Shown: one piece after another, positions 13,773 through 22,884 of the stretch
Layout: each line of letters opens with the position of its first letter
Position numbering within the stretch: position 1 is the stretch's first letter
Assembly (NCBI GenBank): GCA_947303695.1
Contig: CAMYYX010000009.1
Span: 1 to 24,837 of the forward strand
Source of the DNA: an uncultured Prevotellaceae bacterium
GTDB lineage: Bacteria; Bacteroidota; Bacteroidia; Bacteroidales; Bacteroidaceae
Reading direction: 5' to 3'
Length of the DNA: 24,837 nucleotides
Notes under the pieces: model-generated
Databases searched by the model: none
Told to the model about the DNA's origin: nothing
Seen by the model: only the letters and a program-made list of their open reading frames with translations
Translations under genes and position numbers: made by a program

Positions 13773-16280
13773 ATGAAACGAACAGCTATATATTTCTTCG
13801 TTCTGATGCTGACAGTCAGCGTCGTTGCTCAGTCATACAGGAGTGAAATCTCTCTAAAGACGGGATGGAAATTCATACGTGCTGATAAAGTCGAGTTTGC
13901 GAATCCGGATTTCGACGACTCTAAATGGAACGATGTACGTGTGCCTCACGACTGGGCCATTAGTGGTCCGTTCGACAATAATAATGATCGTCAAACTGTC
14001 GCTATTGAGCAGAATGGAGAGACGGAAGCTACAGAAAAGACGGGACGCACGGGTAGTCTTCCGTGGACGGGTACAGCATGGTATCGTTATCACTTCAAGA
14101 CACATAAGGGTGCAGAGCGTGTCATTCTCAATTTTGATGGGGCAATGTCTGAACCAGAGGTGTATGTGAATGGTAAGAAGGCTGGTGAGTGGAAGTATGG
14201 CTATAATGCATTCAATGTGGATATTTCTGATTACGTAGCTGAAGGTGGTGGTGAGAATGTGTTGGCCGTTCGATTGCGCAATTTGCCAGAAAGCAGTCGT
14301 TGGTATCCGGGCGCAGGCCTTTTCCGTCCTGTTACGTTGATTCAGACAGACGAGACGGCAATCGCAATGTGGGGCATAAATTGTGTGACTGAGAGCATCA
14401 CTGACGGCATGGCAGAGCTGAAAGCCGATGTACGTGTCGAAGGTGTTGACGGCAAGGTGCTGATGGCCGATTTTGTGCTCATGCGAGCCGGAAAAGTGGT
14501 GGCTGAGGCTTCTGATATCGTTAGGTCGGATGGGAAGGCTTATGGTACGTTACATGTGGTTCATCCCCAGTTGTGGACACCCGAATCGCCTTCACTTTAC
14601 GATCTTGTAGTACGTGTTTCCGAATCTAAGGGAAAGAAGAGTGTGGTTGTAGATGAGGTGCGGAAGCGAATAGGTATTCGTACCATCTCCTACACCGCTG
14701 AGCGTGGCTTCCAGCTGAACGGTGTCACTCGTAAATTCCGAGGAGTGTGTCTGCATCACGATCTGGGAATGATTGGTTCTGCTGTCAATAAGGCTGCGCT
14801 GGTGCGCCAGGTGGAACTCCTGAAGACGATGGGATGCGATGCCATCCGTACTGCCCATAATATGCCGTCACAGCTCCAGATGGATGTCTGTGATTCGTTG
14901 GGTATGCTGGTGATGGCCGAATCGTTCGATATGTGGGTCTATCCTAAGTGCAAGAACGGATACTGCCGTTTCTACAACGACTGGTGGCAACGCGACTTGG
15001 AGAATCTGGTACTTGCCAACCGTCTGCATCCGTCAGTTGTGATGTGGAGTTTGGGTAATGAGATTCCTGAGCAGGGTGACCGTCGAGGCACAGAGATGTT
15101 GCGTCAGATGCAGGATTTCGTCCATCAACTCGACCCTACACGAGCCTGTACTTCTGGTATGGATCGCTGGGACAATGTGATTGCGTCTGGTTTTGCTGAC
15201 GCACTCGATATCGTGGGTCTGAACTATCGCACCCATAAATATAAAGGAGCCTACGAGCGTCTGCATCAGAAGTTTGTGTTGGGAAGTGAGACGGCATCTA
15301 CAGTCAGTAGCCGTGGTGTCTACCATTTCCCTGTTGTGCGTGCTGATGGCAAGACCTATCCCGATGGGCAGTGCAGCTCGTACGATCTCGAAGCCTGTTG
15401 GTGGAGCAACATCCCAGAGGACGATTGGGTGTTGCAGGACGATAACGATTGGGTGATTGGTGAGTTTGTGTGGACTGGATTCGACTATTTGGGTGAACCT
15501 ACGCCTTACGATGACCGCATGAATGCCCGCAGCAGCTACTTCGGCATCTTCGACCTTGCCGGGCTGCCGAAAGACCGCTATTGGCTCTATCGTAGTCATT
15601 GGAACAAAAACGCAGAAACCATTCACTTGTTACCACATTGGACTTGGCCGGGACGTGAAGGGGAAGTGACTCCTGTCTATTGCTATACTAACTATCCTTC
15701 CGCAGAGTTGTTTGTCAACGGAAAGAGTCAGGGACGCATCAGCAAGCGACTCGACGAACGAGTGAAACCCGATGGAAGCCGAACGGTGAAAGAAACCGAA
15801 CCGCTTATCGACCGCTACCGTTTGCGCTGGAACAACGTGGTGTATGAACCCGGTGAGATTCGCGTAGTGGTGTACGATGCTGACGGAGTGCGAAAAGGTG
15901 AATCCGTATGTCGCACAGCCGGACAACCCCATCATCTCGTCATTGAGCAGCAGACACTTGATGAGTATCACGGTCCTTCAGTCCTCCGAGCCGATGGCGA
16001 AGATATGGCGTTCTTTGTGGTCAGTGCAGTAGATAAAGAAGGAAACCTCTGCCCTGAGGCAGAAGTTTCCATTCAAGTTGAGGTTAGCGGAGCTGCCGAC
16101 TTTCAGGGAATCTGTAATGGCGACCCTACCTCGTTCGAAGTCTTCACTCGTCCTACGATGAAGCTGTTCAAAGGCCAGTTGGTTGTCGGCATCATCTCGA
16201 ACGGTAAGAAGGGACCAGCACGTGTGTCTGTTCACTCTACAGGTCTCTTATCGGCTACTGCAAAGATGAAAGTGAAGTAA
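13773..16280 (+). CDS. Secreted GH2 family glycosidase (beta-galactosidase-like)
   Basis: The protein has 835 residues with a signal peptide (1-19, cut near VVAQS). The N-terminal sugar-binding domain (about 22-190) includes WKFIRADKVEF, VPHDWAISGPF and WYPGAGLFRPV. An immunoglobulin-like domain (about 195-305) precedes the catalytic barrel (about 306-600). Catalytic residues are the acid/base E430 (WSLGNEIPEQG) and the nucleophile E506 (VLGSETASTVSSRG). The C-terminal part (about 640-835) has a DUF4982-like module (YCYTNYPSAELFVNGKSQGR) and a further beta-sandwich. It probably removes beta-linked galactosyl or related residues from plant or host glycans; the linkage cannot be assigned. No SusC/SusD pair is nearby, so it is not in a complete polysaccharide utilisation locus within this window. 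Confidence 0.92.
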   Translation: MKRTAIYFFVLMLTVSVVAQSYRSEISLKTGWKFIRADKVEFANPDFDDSKWNDVRVPHDWAISGPFDNNNDRQTVAIEQNGETEATEKTGRTGSLPWTGTAWYRYHFKTHKGAERVILNFDGAMSEPEVYVNGKKAGEWKYGYNAFNVDISDYVAEGGGENVLAVRLRNLPESSRWYPGAGLFRPVTLIQTDETAIAMWGINCVTESITDGMAELKADVRVEGVDGKVLMADFVLMRAGKVVAEASDIVRSDGKAYGTLHVVHPQLWTPESPSLYDLVVRVSESKGKKSVVVDEVRKRIGIRTISYTAERGFQLNGVTRKFRGVCLHHDLGMIGSAVNKAALVRQVELLKTMGCDAIRTAHNMPSQLQMDVCDSLGMLVMAESFDMWVYPKCKNGYCRFYNDWWQRDLENLVLANRLHPSVVMWSLGNEIPEQGDRRGTEMLRQMQDFVHQLDPTRACTSGMDRWDNVIASGFADALDIVGLNYRTHKYKGAYERLHQKFVLGSETASTVSSRGVYHFPVVRADGKTYPDGQCSSYDLEACWWSNIPEDDWVLQDDNDWVIGEFVWTGFDYLGEPTPYDDRMNARSSYFGIFDLAGLPKDRYWLYRSHWNKNAETIHLLPHWTWPGREGEVTPVYCYTNYPSAELFVNGKSQGRISKRLDERVKPDGSRTVKETEPLIDRYRLRWNNVVYEPGEIRVVVYDADGVRKGESVCRTAGQPHHLVIEQQTLDEYHGPSVLRADGEDMAFFVVSAVDKEGNLCPEAEVSIQVEVSGAADFQGICNGDPTSFEVFTRPTMKLFKGQLVVGIISNGKKGPARVSVHSTGLLSATAKMKVK

Positions 16281-16301
16281 GCCGGTTGGCTTTTACTTCA
16301 C
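16272..16301. terminator. Convergent hairpin containing both stop codons
   Basis: GTGAAGTAA (16272-16280, last codons of the GH2 gene) pairs with TTACTTCAC (16293-16301, last codons of the C10 protease gene on the minus strand). An inner GCC/GGC stem, a GGTT loop and a two-base bulge lie between. The genes end only 12 bp apart and both end in Val-Lys-stop, which creates the inverted repeat. U tracts are weak. Confidence 0.6.
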
Positions 16302-17984
16302 AAATATCTTTTTCCCATTTATGATATTGATACCTTTCTGTGGTGCTGCGAGTCGGCGTCCATGCAGGTCGTACCAATTCTGATCGGTACGTTCCGTAGC
16401 GATGATGTCGTTGATGCCTGTTACGTCTGTTACCACAGGTACAGGGGTGGGGCTTTCAGATACGGTACAAGTTGAAGCTGTACCAGTGTAGGTGACGTCG
16501 TAGCCGATTTCGCCTAATTCATTGCAGATGACGCTGTGCCAGGTACCTTCACGATTGTCCTTTGAACCAAAGCTGATGCGGTAAGTGTGACCTTCCTTCA
16601 AGCCATTATCGCCGTCGACGAAATAGTAGTAGTAGAAATCGCTGCCACTGGGGTAATATCCGTAGCCTGCCTTTATGGTGTCTGGGTCTTGCAGATCTTC
16701 GGCAATGACCCAGGTAGTACCATCGGTGAGGTCTTGTGCAAAGAGACCGAAAACACCTTCGAAGGTACATGGAGAGAGGTTCATAAAACCTTCAGGCATG
16801 TCAATGTAGAGGGTGTTGTGGAACTTCCTGTTTTCGTCACGTTCTCTTCCCCAGCGAAGGGTGAATGGTTCTTCGGAGTTGAGCCATATGCGTGGTGCTA
16901 CCTGATCTGTATCCAGAGGAGTGACGCGGATACCTGTAATCATACGATGATCCGATCCAAATAACATTGATTTTACAACCAGCGCATCAATGTTGAAGTA
17001 ACCATTGCTGCTGCCACCCCATCCCCAGTTCACATAGATGAGACCGTTGTTGTCCACACCTGAAAGGACGAATGCATGGCCTCCGTATTCTACCGAATGA
17101 GCTCCGTATATGACGGGGCTGCGAAGAGCCAGTTCATCGTAAATGATTTGTTTCCATTCATCCAGTCTCTTGTCGTAATGCGATTTGTCATAGTATTTGA
17201 CACATGCCTCTGGATATCCGAAAATTTGGGTCAGTGCTATACCGGCATACGCTATGGTAGAGCCTGAGCCTTCTGAAGCATAGTTCATATAGGTGGCATA
17301 GCCGCAATCGAGGAGCAATTGGGCGATGTTGTCTTCAGGATTCTTTCCTTTATACGTATTACTGTAAGGTCATGTATAGGTGGTACTGACATGCGCATTA
17401 TATGATTCTCTTTTGTCGCCAGTTGTGACCGAATACGATGCATCGAACTCTGCAGACGGCGGATATTGGCAGTAGTTGAGACATTGAGCCAACGCAGTAG
17501 CCACACAGCCGGCAGGGTAGTTGTTAGGGGTTAGCAAGTTGTAAGGGGCGACTGATTGATCCCACTTTGTGGTGACGAAATTCTTCACCGCTGTGTAGGT
17601 TGCCGCACGACTCAAATGAGTCTCACCTGCTTCGATGGCTTGGATATTGTGGCTCACCTCTTCAAGATACCACTGCATGTTTGCTGGCATGTTTTCCGTC
17701 TCAAATGGTTCTGACGAATAGCCGATGAGTGGGTCTACCTGTGTGCTCTTCGCTACGATGACGAAACCGTTGGTATTATCTGATGAGAATACAGCATAGG
17801 CTTCTTTATCTGCCACACAGCGCAATTCGGTTGCTTTTGCTGGTGCTTTTCGCTGACCGCGTTCTGCAGCCAATGCATTGAGTTTTGAGGCTGCGATGGC
17901 TTGCATCTCAGCCAATGGACGGTTGCCTGCCATCATGATGGTGGCAGACAACAGCATGGATAGGGTAAGGATAATTACCTTCAT
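16293..17984 (-). pseudogene. C10 (streptopain-type) cysteine protease interrupted by in-frame TGA
   Basis: A frame of 564 codons is open apart from a TGA at 17372-17370 (codon 205). Residues 1-19 are a signal peptide, and 22-125 a streptopain-type propeptide (FVIVAKSTQVDPLIGYSSE). Catalytic Cys160 lies in YPAGCVATALAQCLNYCQYP, and catalytic His303 in GGHAFVLSGVDNNGLIYVNW after the stop, followed by NWGWGG. The frame resumes directly after the TGA (PYSNTYKGKNPEDN), so the codon was probably TGG for Trp. Neither fragment contains both catalytic residues. The C-terminus (NWYDLHGRRLAAPQKGINII, then GKKIFVK) resembles an export tail. C10 proteases are secreted and cleave host or bacterial proteins. 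The gene starts 52 bp after the large repeat protein. Sequencing error cannot be excluded. Confidence 0.85.
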
Positions 17985-18036
17985 AATCTCTTTTCTTTTT
18001 CCTTTTTTATAATTAATACTTTAATAATTCCTTTAT

Positions 18037-21000
18037 TTATTTGATTGAAACTTTCTTTCCACCGATGATGTAGATACCCTTCGGGAGACCCGAGATGGTG
18101 TCACCTACGTATCGTCCGTCAGTAGTGTAAACCTTCAGACGTGCGTTCGGATCGTTGACGATGCGGATTGCCTTGATGTCTGTGTTGAAGCTGATAGCTT
18201 GCGGAATCATGCGTTCTATGTTGCCCACATTGTCTGATGCAAGTACGTAGAAGCTATAGACATCTTCGTCAGGACCGATTGTGACTGGGTAGCCGATGCT
18301 GCCTGTCACACTCTGTCCGCAGTAGGTGTAGTCTTCACCATTCTTCGATACGAAGAACAGGTAGCTGTCCACACCCGATCCTGCATCTTCAGAACTGCAT
18401 ACCACGTTGATGGTGTCAGTAGTGGCGTTGAAGCTGGCCGTTGACATCGTTGTGGTTGGTGGTACGAGGTCAAGGGTGTTGGTAAATACATTGGTCTCGA
18501 TTGGGAAGTTCTTATCGAAGATGATGGTAGCCTGGTTGCTGATCTTCGTTCCGTTAGCCAGATTTGGCTTCAGATCTACCGAGAAGCTTACGTAGCCTTC
18601 GCCTTCAGGTGCGTTGATGTTTGGTGGAAGCTCGATGCCCTTGATGTCCCAAGTGAGCTTGTTACCATCACGCTTCATCTCCCAGTTGTAGCCCACACCG
18701 TCGTGGCTGGTTTCGCCAAAGCGTACACTCGACACGTCGAATACGTTTTCGTCCAACTCGTCGCTGACACGTACACGATATGCAGCATCACCTGCTTCTG
18801 CCTTGTTCTCAAACAGGATGCGATAGTTCATGGTCTTGGTTTCGCCGATATAATGCTCGTCACCTACACCCTGAGGACCTACCATTTCGTTTGGATCCCA
18901 CGATGCTACGACGTCTGTGATGATGGCCTTACCATCGATGATGTCGAGTTTCGTTGAAACATATTCATAACCTCTGTACATCCAGAGTGAAACACGGCGA
19001 CGTACTGCAGGAAGGATGTCAACCAAGCTCTCCAGAATGTTTTCCGACCTTACGGCAATCTTTCCGTATGGGAATACGCTGATGACTCTTTCCAGCCACT
19101 TCTTCACGACTGCCTTGGCAGTATAGACGACAATGCCGCTTTCTTTCTTCTGGATGTTCAGCTCGTCAACTGTCACTTTCTTATACTTGGCCAGTTCGTT
19201 CGCTTCGTCCTCGTTCAGTTCGAAGAAGTCAGCTATCTGGTCGGTGATGAAGTCCTGAATCTTTTCGCCAATCACGGCATCAGCCACATAGCCCAATGCG
19301 GTCACTACAGCGAAGGTCGTACCTGTGATGATGATACGGTTCGTACCATTGTGGAACTCTTTTCGGGTATTGGCGTATGCGATGTCGCCTTCACCTTCCG
19401 AAATCATCGTGAAGGTGTAACTCTCCCATGGGTCGAGGTTTGGTACGAGGAACAGAGCAGTATGCTCGCATTCGCCTCCGTCCATGATGGTCACACTGTC
19501 AATAGGCAGGTATTCAGTTCCGTGTCTGCCGTTCATGCGGAAGCCGATGATGTTGACGTTCTCGCTGACATTGATGGCTAAGAGGAACTCGCCGCTTGGC
19601 TGATCCGACATGTTCGATATGGTGATTGGGTTCTCACAAGGAACACCCTTGCGGACGGTGTTGCGGCCCTCGCTCATCACTTTCACGTTGGCACTTGCCA
19701 GGTCTGCTATGCCTTCCTGCTCATTGCCTTCGAAGGTGATGGTGTAGCCTCCGTAGCTGCTGCCGTAGTTTGGTACGCAGATGACGTAGTGGCTGTCTTC
19801 TGCATCCTTGTCGATGTACGAGATGGTACCCTGACTACGTTCCAGACGTTCGCTTACCACATTTTCCAGGATAGGTGAGCCGTTCCCATTGTCACCTTTA
19901 TATTTATAGAGGGTCACTACGCCGATGACGAGCGTTAGGGAAGTGTCAGGACAGATGGTCACATCGATCTGACGTCCGTGCAACATGCCCAGGTCATACC
20001 AGTCTTCTGAGTTCTGCTCCGTGTAGGCATATCCCAGAGTTGTGCTCAGGGTCTTGCCCTCTTCCAATGGTGTACGATTAGCGAAGGTTGAGTTCTGCAG
20101 GTTGTCGCGATCGAACGGGTTGCGTTCGAAGTCATACTTCAGCGTGTAGCCTCCGTAACCACCCCAACGTTCCAGACAGATGTAATAAGTACCTGCACCA
20201 CGACCATTCAGGTTGTAGACGATGGTGGTGTCCTTGTTGTAGCCGTCCATGTCCTTGTTGGTGATGTACTTCATATCCTTGCCGTCAGGACGGTACAAGG
20301 TGAGCGAACCTGCTCTCAGGGTTGTCTCCGTACTGAGCGAGAGAACGATGTTACCCACGTATGGAGCATCGATACGGTACCAGTCGCGCATGTCTGTATC
20401 CTGATAGGTGTAACCCAATCGTCCTTGCTGTGTGCTACCAGCTTCAATCGTGGTTGCACCCTGTGCAGAGTCGTTCTGTGCTACGTCAGCACCATAGATG
20501 CTTGGGGTGAAGATGTATTGCAAGTCATAGCCTCCGTAACCTCCCCAGCGATCCAATCGGATGTAGTAGATGCCTGGAGCCATGTCAGGAATGGTATAGA
20601 CGACGGTAGTGTCCTTGCTGTTGCCGTCCATATCCTTCGAGCAACGGAATGTCACACTCGTATTGTCCTTCTTCGGTACATAGATGTTGAGGCTACCCAG
20701 CCGCAAGGTCACGTCTGTAGTTGCCTTGAAGGTCACACTGCCTTCGTCATCCAACTCTATCTTGTACCAGTCTTGAATATCTGTGTTGTTGTAGCTGTAA
20801 CCCAGTCGACCTTGCTGTGTGGTGTTGTTCTCGATGAGCGTACCTTTGTCCCACGCATCATTTTCAGCAACTTCGGCTTCGTGACGGTTGGCCGTGAAGG
20901 TGTATTCCATCTTGTAACCTCCGTAACCACCCCAGCGGTCCAGACGGATGTAATAGGTGCCTGGAGCTACGTCAGGAACCACATAGACGATGGTCGTGTC

Positions 21001-22842
21001 CTTGCTGAATCCATCCATATCCTTCGAGCAACGGAATTTCATATCTGTACCGTCGTCACTTAGGCGATATACGTTGAGGCTACCCAGACGCAGACTTGTC
21101 TCGGTGGTAGTGGCAAAGGTGATTGCTCCCTCGTCAGGTACCACAATCTTGTACCAGTCCTGAAGGTCTGTATAGTCTCTGAAGCGGTATCCCAGGCAGC
21201 CTTCCTGAGTTGTCTCACTCTCGATGAGCGATGCCTGTGCCCACTCGTCGTTAGGCTCAGGATCGTTCTCGTGTGCATTGGGGTTGTGTACATATTGCAA
21301 CTTATAAGTGCCGTATCCTCCCCAACGATCCAGACGGAGGTAGTAGGTACCTGGAGCCATGTCAGGAATGGTATAGACGATGGTGGTATCCTTGCTGTAG
21401 CCGTCCATGTCCTTGCTGTTGCGGAATTTCGTGTCTGTACCTTGCTCGTTCAGTGAATAAATGCTCAGACTTCCCAGTCGCAAGGTTGTCTCAGTCGTGG
21501 TGCTGAGCACTACGGTACCTTCCTTCGGTACCTCAATCTTGTACCAGTCCTGAAGGTCTGTGCTGTTGTTGTAGTTGTAACCCAACTGACCGGTGACAGC
21601 AGGTCCGCTCTTCAGTGTGAGGGCATCCTTCCATTCGTTGTTCGGTTCCTGATCGGCTTCGGCAGCATGGCCGGTGAAGTAGCAGGTCAGTTCATAACCT
21701 CCGTAGCCGCCCCAGCGGTCCAGTCGGATGTAGTATTTGCCAATCGATACGTCAGGCACTTCGTACACAATCATCGTGTCCTTGTTGAATCCGTCCATGT
21801 CCTTGCTGTTGCGATACCTCGTGTCGTTGCTTTCACGGTCCAGCGTGTACATATTCAGGCTGCCCAGTCGCAAGGTCACATCGGTCTTGGTGGTGAAAGT
21901 CAGCTTACCTTCCTCCTTCACGTCAATCACATACCAGTCCAGGAGGTCCGTTTCACGATAGCTGTAGCCTAATCGACCTTCTATCGGAGTATCGAACGGC
22001 AGCGTCAGCGCCTTGTCCCATGTGTCGTTGCCGGCAGCGTCAGGTTTGTAGCTGTTGGCGGTGAACGTACATCTCATCTCGTAGCTTCCGTATCCGTTCC
22101 AGCGGTCCAGACGGATATAATAGATGCCTGGAGCTACGTCAGGAACAACATAGACGATGGTCGTATCCTTGTTGTAGCCGTCCATATCCTTCGAACAACG
22201 GTATTTCATGTCCGTACCGTCTTCGCTCATCATGTAAACGTTCAGGCTGCCCAGTCGCAGTTTGGTAGTGGTGTGGGTGGTGAACGTCAGCGTACCCTCG
22301 TCCGGCACCTCAATCTTGTACCAGTCCTGAAGGTCCGTATATTTGCCGCGCTTGTAACCCAGATGGCCCTTCTGCAGGTTGCCGCTCTTGATTCCGTAAG
22401 CACGTTCCCATGTGTCGTTCGGTTCAGGGTCGTTCACATACTCGGCAGGAATCAGCACATAGCTGGCTACGAAGTTGCCGCCATGTCCGTTCTTGTCCGT
22501 AGGACGTCCCGTTATTCTTACGCGATATGAACCGGCTGCGATGTCTTCCGCAACCAACGATTCACCTCCACCGGTTACCCAAATCAGTTCGTCGTCAACG
22601 ACCGCGTACAGTCCGATGCCGTCCACGGCCACAGCGCCCAGTGGGGTAGTGCCGAATTCCATCTTGCCGTCACTTTCGGTACTGATGTCATACCACACCT
22701 CGGTCTTTGAGTACCTCGCATTACCTGAAGAGTAATTATAGAACGAGTTCGTCTTCTGCGTTCCACTCTCCCAATTTTGTGCCCATGTCCACTGGCTTGC
22801 CAGCAGCAGCACTAAGGTCATAAGTACATGATTCGCTTTCAT
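18037..22842 (-). CDS. Large secreted repeat protein (PPC-like repeats, DUF7619-like domain, C-terminal sorting tail)
   Basis: The protein has 1601 residues with a signal peptide (1-21). A beta-rich module (22-134) precedes seven tandem units of 127-130 residues (about 138-1039) resembling bacterial pre-peptidase C-terminal (PPC) domains. Each has an ND(T/E)W start, a DLQDWYKIEVPDEG-like strand, and, in units 1-6, the core KDMDGYNKDTTIVY...YYIRLDRWGGYGGY; unit 7 is degenerate. A beta module (1046-1160), an unassigned partly helical region (1170-1300), a SWDPNEMVGPQGVGDEHYIG domain resembling DUF7619 (about 1308-1460), an Ig-like module (1460-1555) and a tail (LKVYTTDGRYVGDTISGLPK, then GIYIIGGKKVSIK) follow. 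It is probably displayed or secreted as an adhesin, binding or scaffold protein; the function is unknown. It lies 42 bp after the K+ channel gene with no visible promoter between. Confidence 0.8.
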   Translation of the reverse strand: MKANHVLMTLVLLLASQWTWAQNWESGTQKTNSFYNYSSGNARYSKTEVWYDISTESDGKMEFGTTPLGAVAVDGIGLYAVVDDELIWVTGGGESLVAEDIAAGSYRVRITGRPTDKNGHGGNFVASYVLIPAEYVNDPEPNDTWERAYGIKSGNLQKGHLGYKRGKYTDLQDWYKIEVPDEGTLTFTTHTTTKLRLGSLNVYMMSEDGTDMKYRCSKDMDGYNKDTTIVYVVPDVAPGIYYIRLDRWNGYGSYEMRCTFTANSYKPDAAGNDTWDKALTLPFDTPIEGRLGYSYRETDLLDWYVIDVKEEGKLTFTTKTDVTLRLGSLNMYTLDRESNDTRYRNSKDMDGFNKDTMIVYEVPDVSIGKYYIRLDRWGGYGGYELTCYFTGHAAEADQEPNNEWKDALTLKSGPAVTGQLGYNYNNSTDLQDWYKIEVPKEGTVVLSTTTETTLRLGSLSIYSLNEQGTDTKFRNSKDMDGYSKDTTIVYTIPDMAPGTYYLRLDRWGGYGTYKLQYVHNPNAHENDPEPNDEWAQASLIESETTQEGCLGYRFRDYTDLQDWYKIVVPDEGAITFATTTETSLRLGSLNVYRLSDDGTDMKFRCSKDMDGFSKDTTIVYVVPDVAPGTYYIRLDRWGGYGGYKMEYTFTANRHEAEVAENDAWDKGTLIENNTTQQGRLGYSYNNTDIQDWYKIELDDEGSVTFKATTDVTLRLGSLNIYVPKKDNTSVTFRCSKDMDGNSKDTTVVYTIPDMAPGIYYIRLDRWGGYGGYDLQYIFTPSIYGADVAQNDSAQGATTIEAGSTQQGRLGYTYQDTDMRDWYRIDAPYVGNIVLSLSTETTLRAGSLTLYRPDGKDMKYITNKDMDGYNKDTTIVYNLNGRGAGTYYICLERWGGYGGYTLKYDFERNPFDRDNLQNSTFANRTPLEEGKTLSTTLGYAYTEQNSEDWYDLGMLHGRQIDVTICPDTSLTLVIGVVTLYKYKGDNGNGSPILENVVSERLERSQGTISYIDKDAEDSHYVICVPNYGSSYGGYTITFEGNEQEGIADLASANVKVMSEGRNTVRKGVPCENPITISNMSDQPSGEFLLAINVSENVNIIGFRMNGRHGTEYLPIDSVTIMDGGECEHTALFLVPNLDPWESYTFTMISEGEGDIAYANTRKEFHNGTNRIIITGTTFAVVTALGYVADAVIGEKIQDFITDQIADFFELNEDEANELAKYKKVTVDELNIQKKESGIVVYTAKAVVKKWLERVISVFPYGKIAVRSENILESLVDILPAVRRRVSLWMYRGYEYVSTKLDIIDGKAIITDVVASWDPNEMVGPQGVGDEHYIGETKTMNYRILFENKAEAGDAAYRVRVSDELDENVFDVSSVRFGETSHDGVGYNWEMKRDGNKLTWDIKGIELPPNINAPEGEGYVSFSVDLKPNLANGTKISNQATIIFDKNFPIETNVFTNTLDLVPPTTTMSTASFNATTDTINVVCSSEDAGSGVDSYLFFVSKNGEDYTYCGQSVTGSIGYPVTIGPDEDVYSFYVLASDNVGNIERMIPQAISFNTDIKAIRIVNDPNARLKVYTTDGRYVGDTISGLPKGIYIIGGKKVSIK
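19726..22431 (-). repeat. Seven tandem coding repeats of about 387-390 bp
   Basis: The ND start residues of the units fall at 142, 272, 401, 531, 661, 790 and 917, giving a period of 127-130 residues. The KDMDG core recurs at residues 218, 347, 477, 607, 736 and 863. Similarity is also clear in the DNA (for example the strand encoding RLDRWGGYGGY), so the array arose by duplication and may vary in copy number between strains. Confidence 0.92.
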
Positions 22843-22884
22843 ATCCGTTATATTTTTAAGGGTTGTGAACTATCCTTTCCGTTT

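Noticed and set aside
17370..17372. Selenocysteine at the TGA of the protease
   Set aside because: The TGA is 45 codons past catalytic Cys160 in a non-catalytic stretch, TGG fits the context, and I see no convincing SECIS-like hairpin just downstream.
134..17372. Stop-codon reassignment as the cause of the internal stops
   Set aside because: Two different stops are involved, and both are used as normal terminators here: TAG ends the GT5-like and HU-like genes and TGA ends recR.
20425..21063. Plus-strand ORF of 212 codons inside the repeat protein gene
   Set aside because: It is antisense to the repeat array, and its own repeats simply mirror those of the real gene. No signal or domain is seen.
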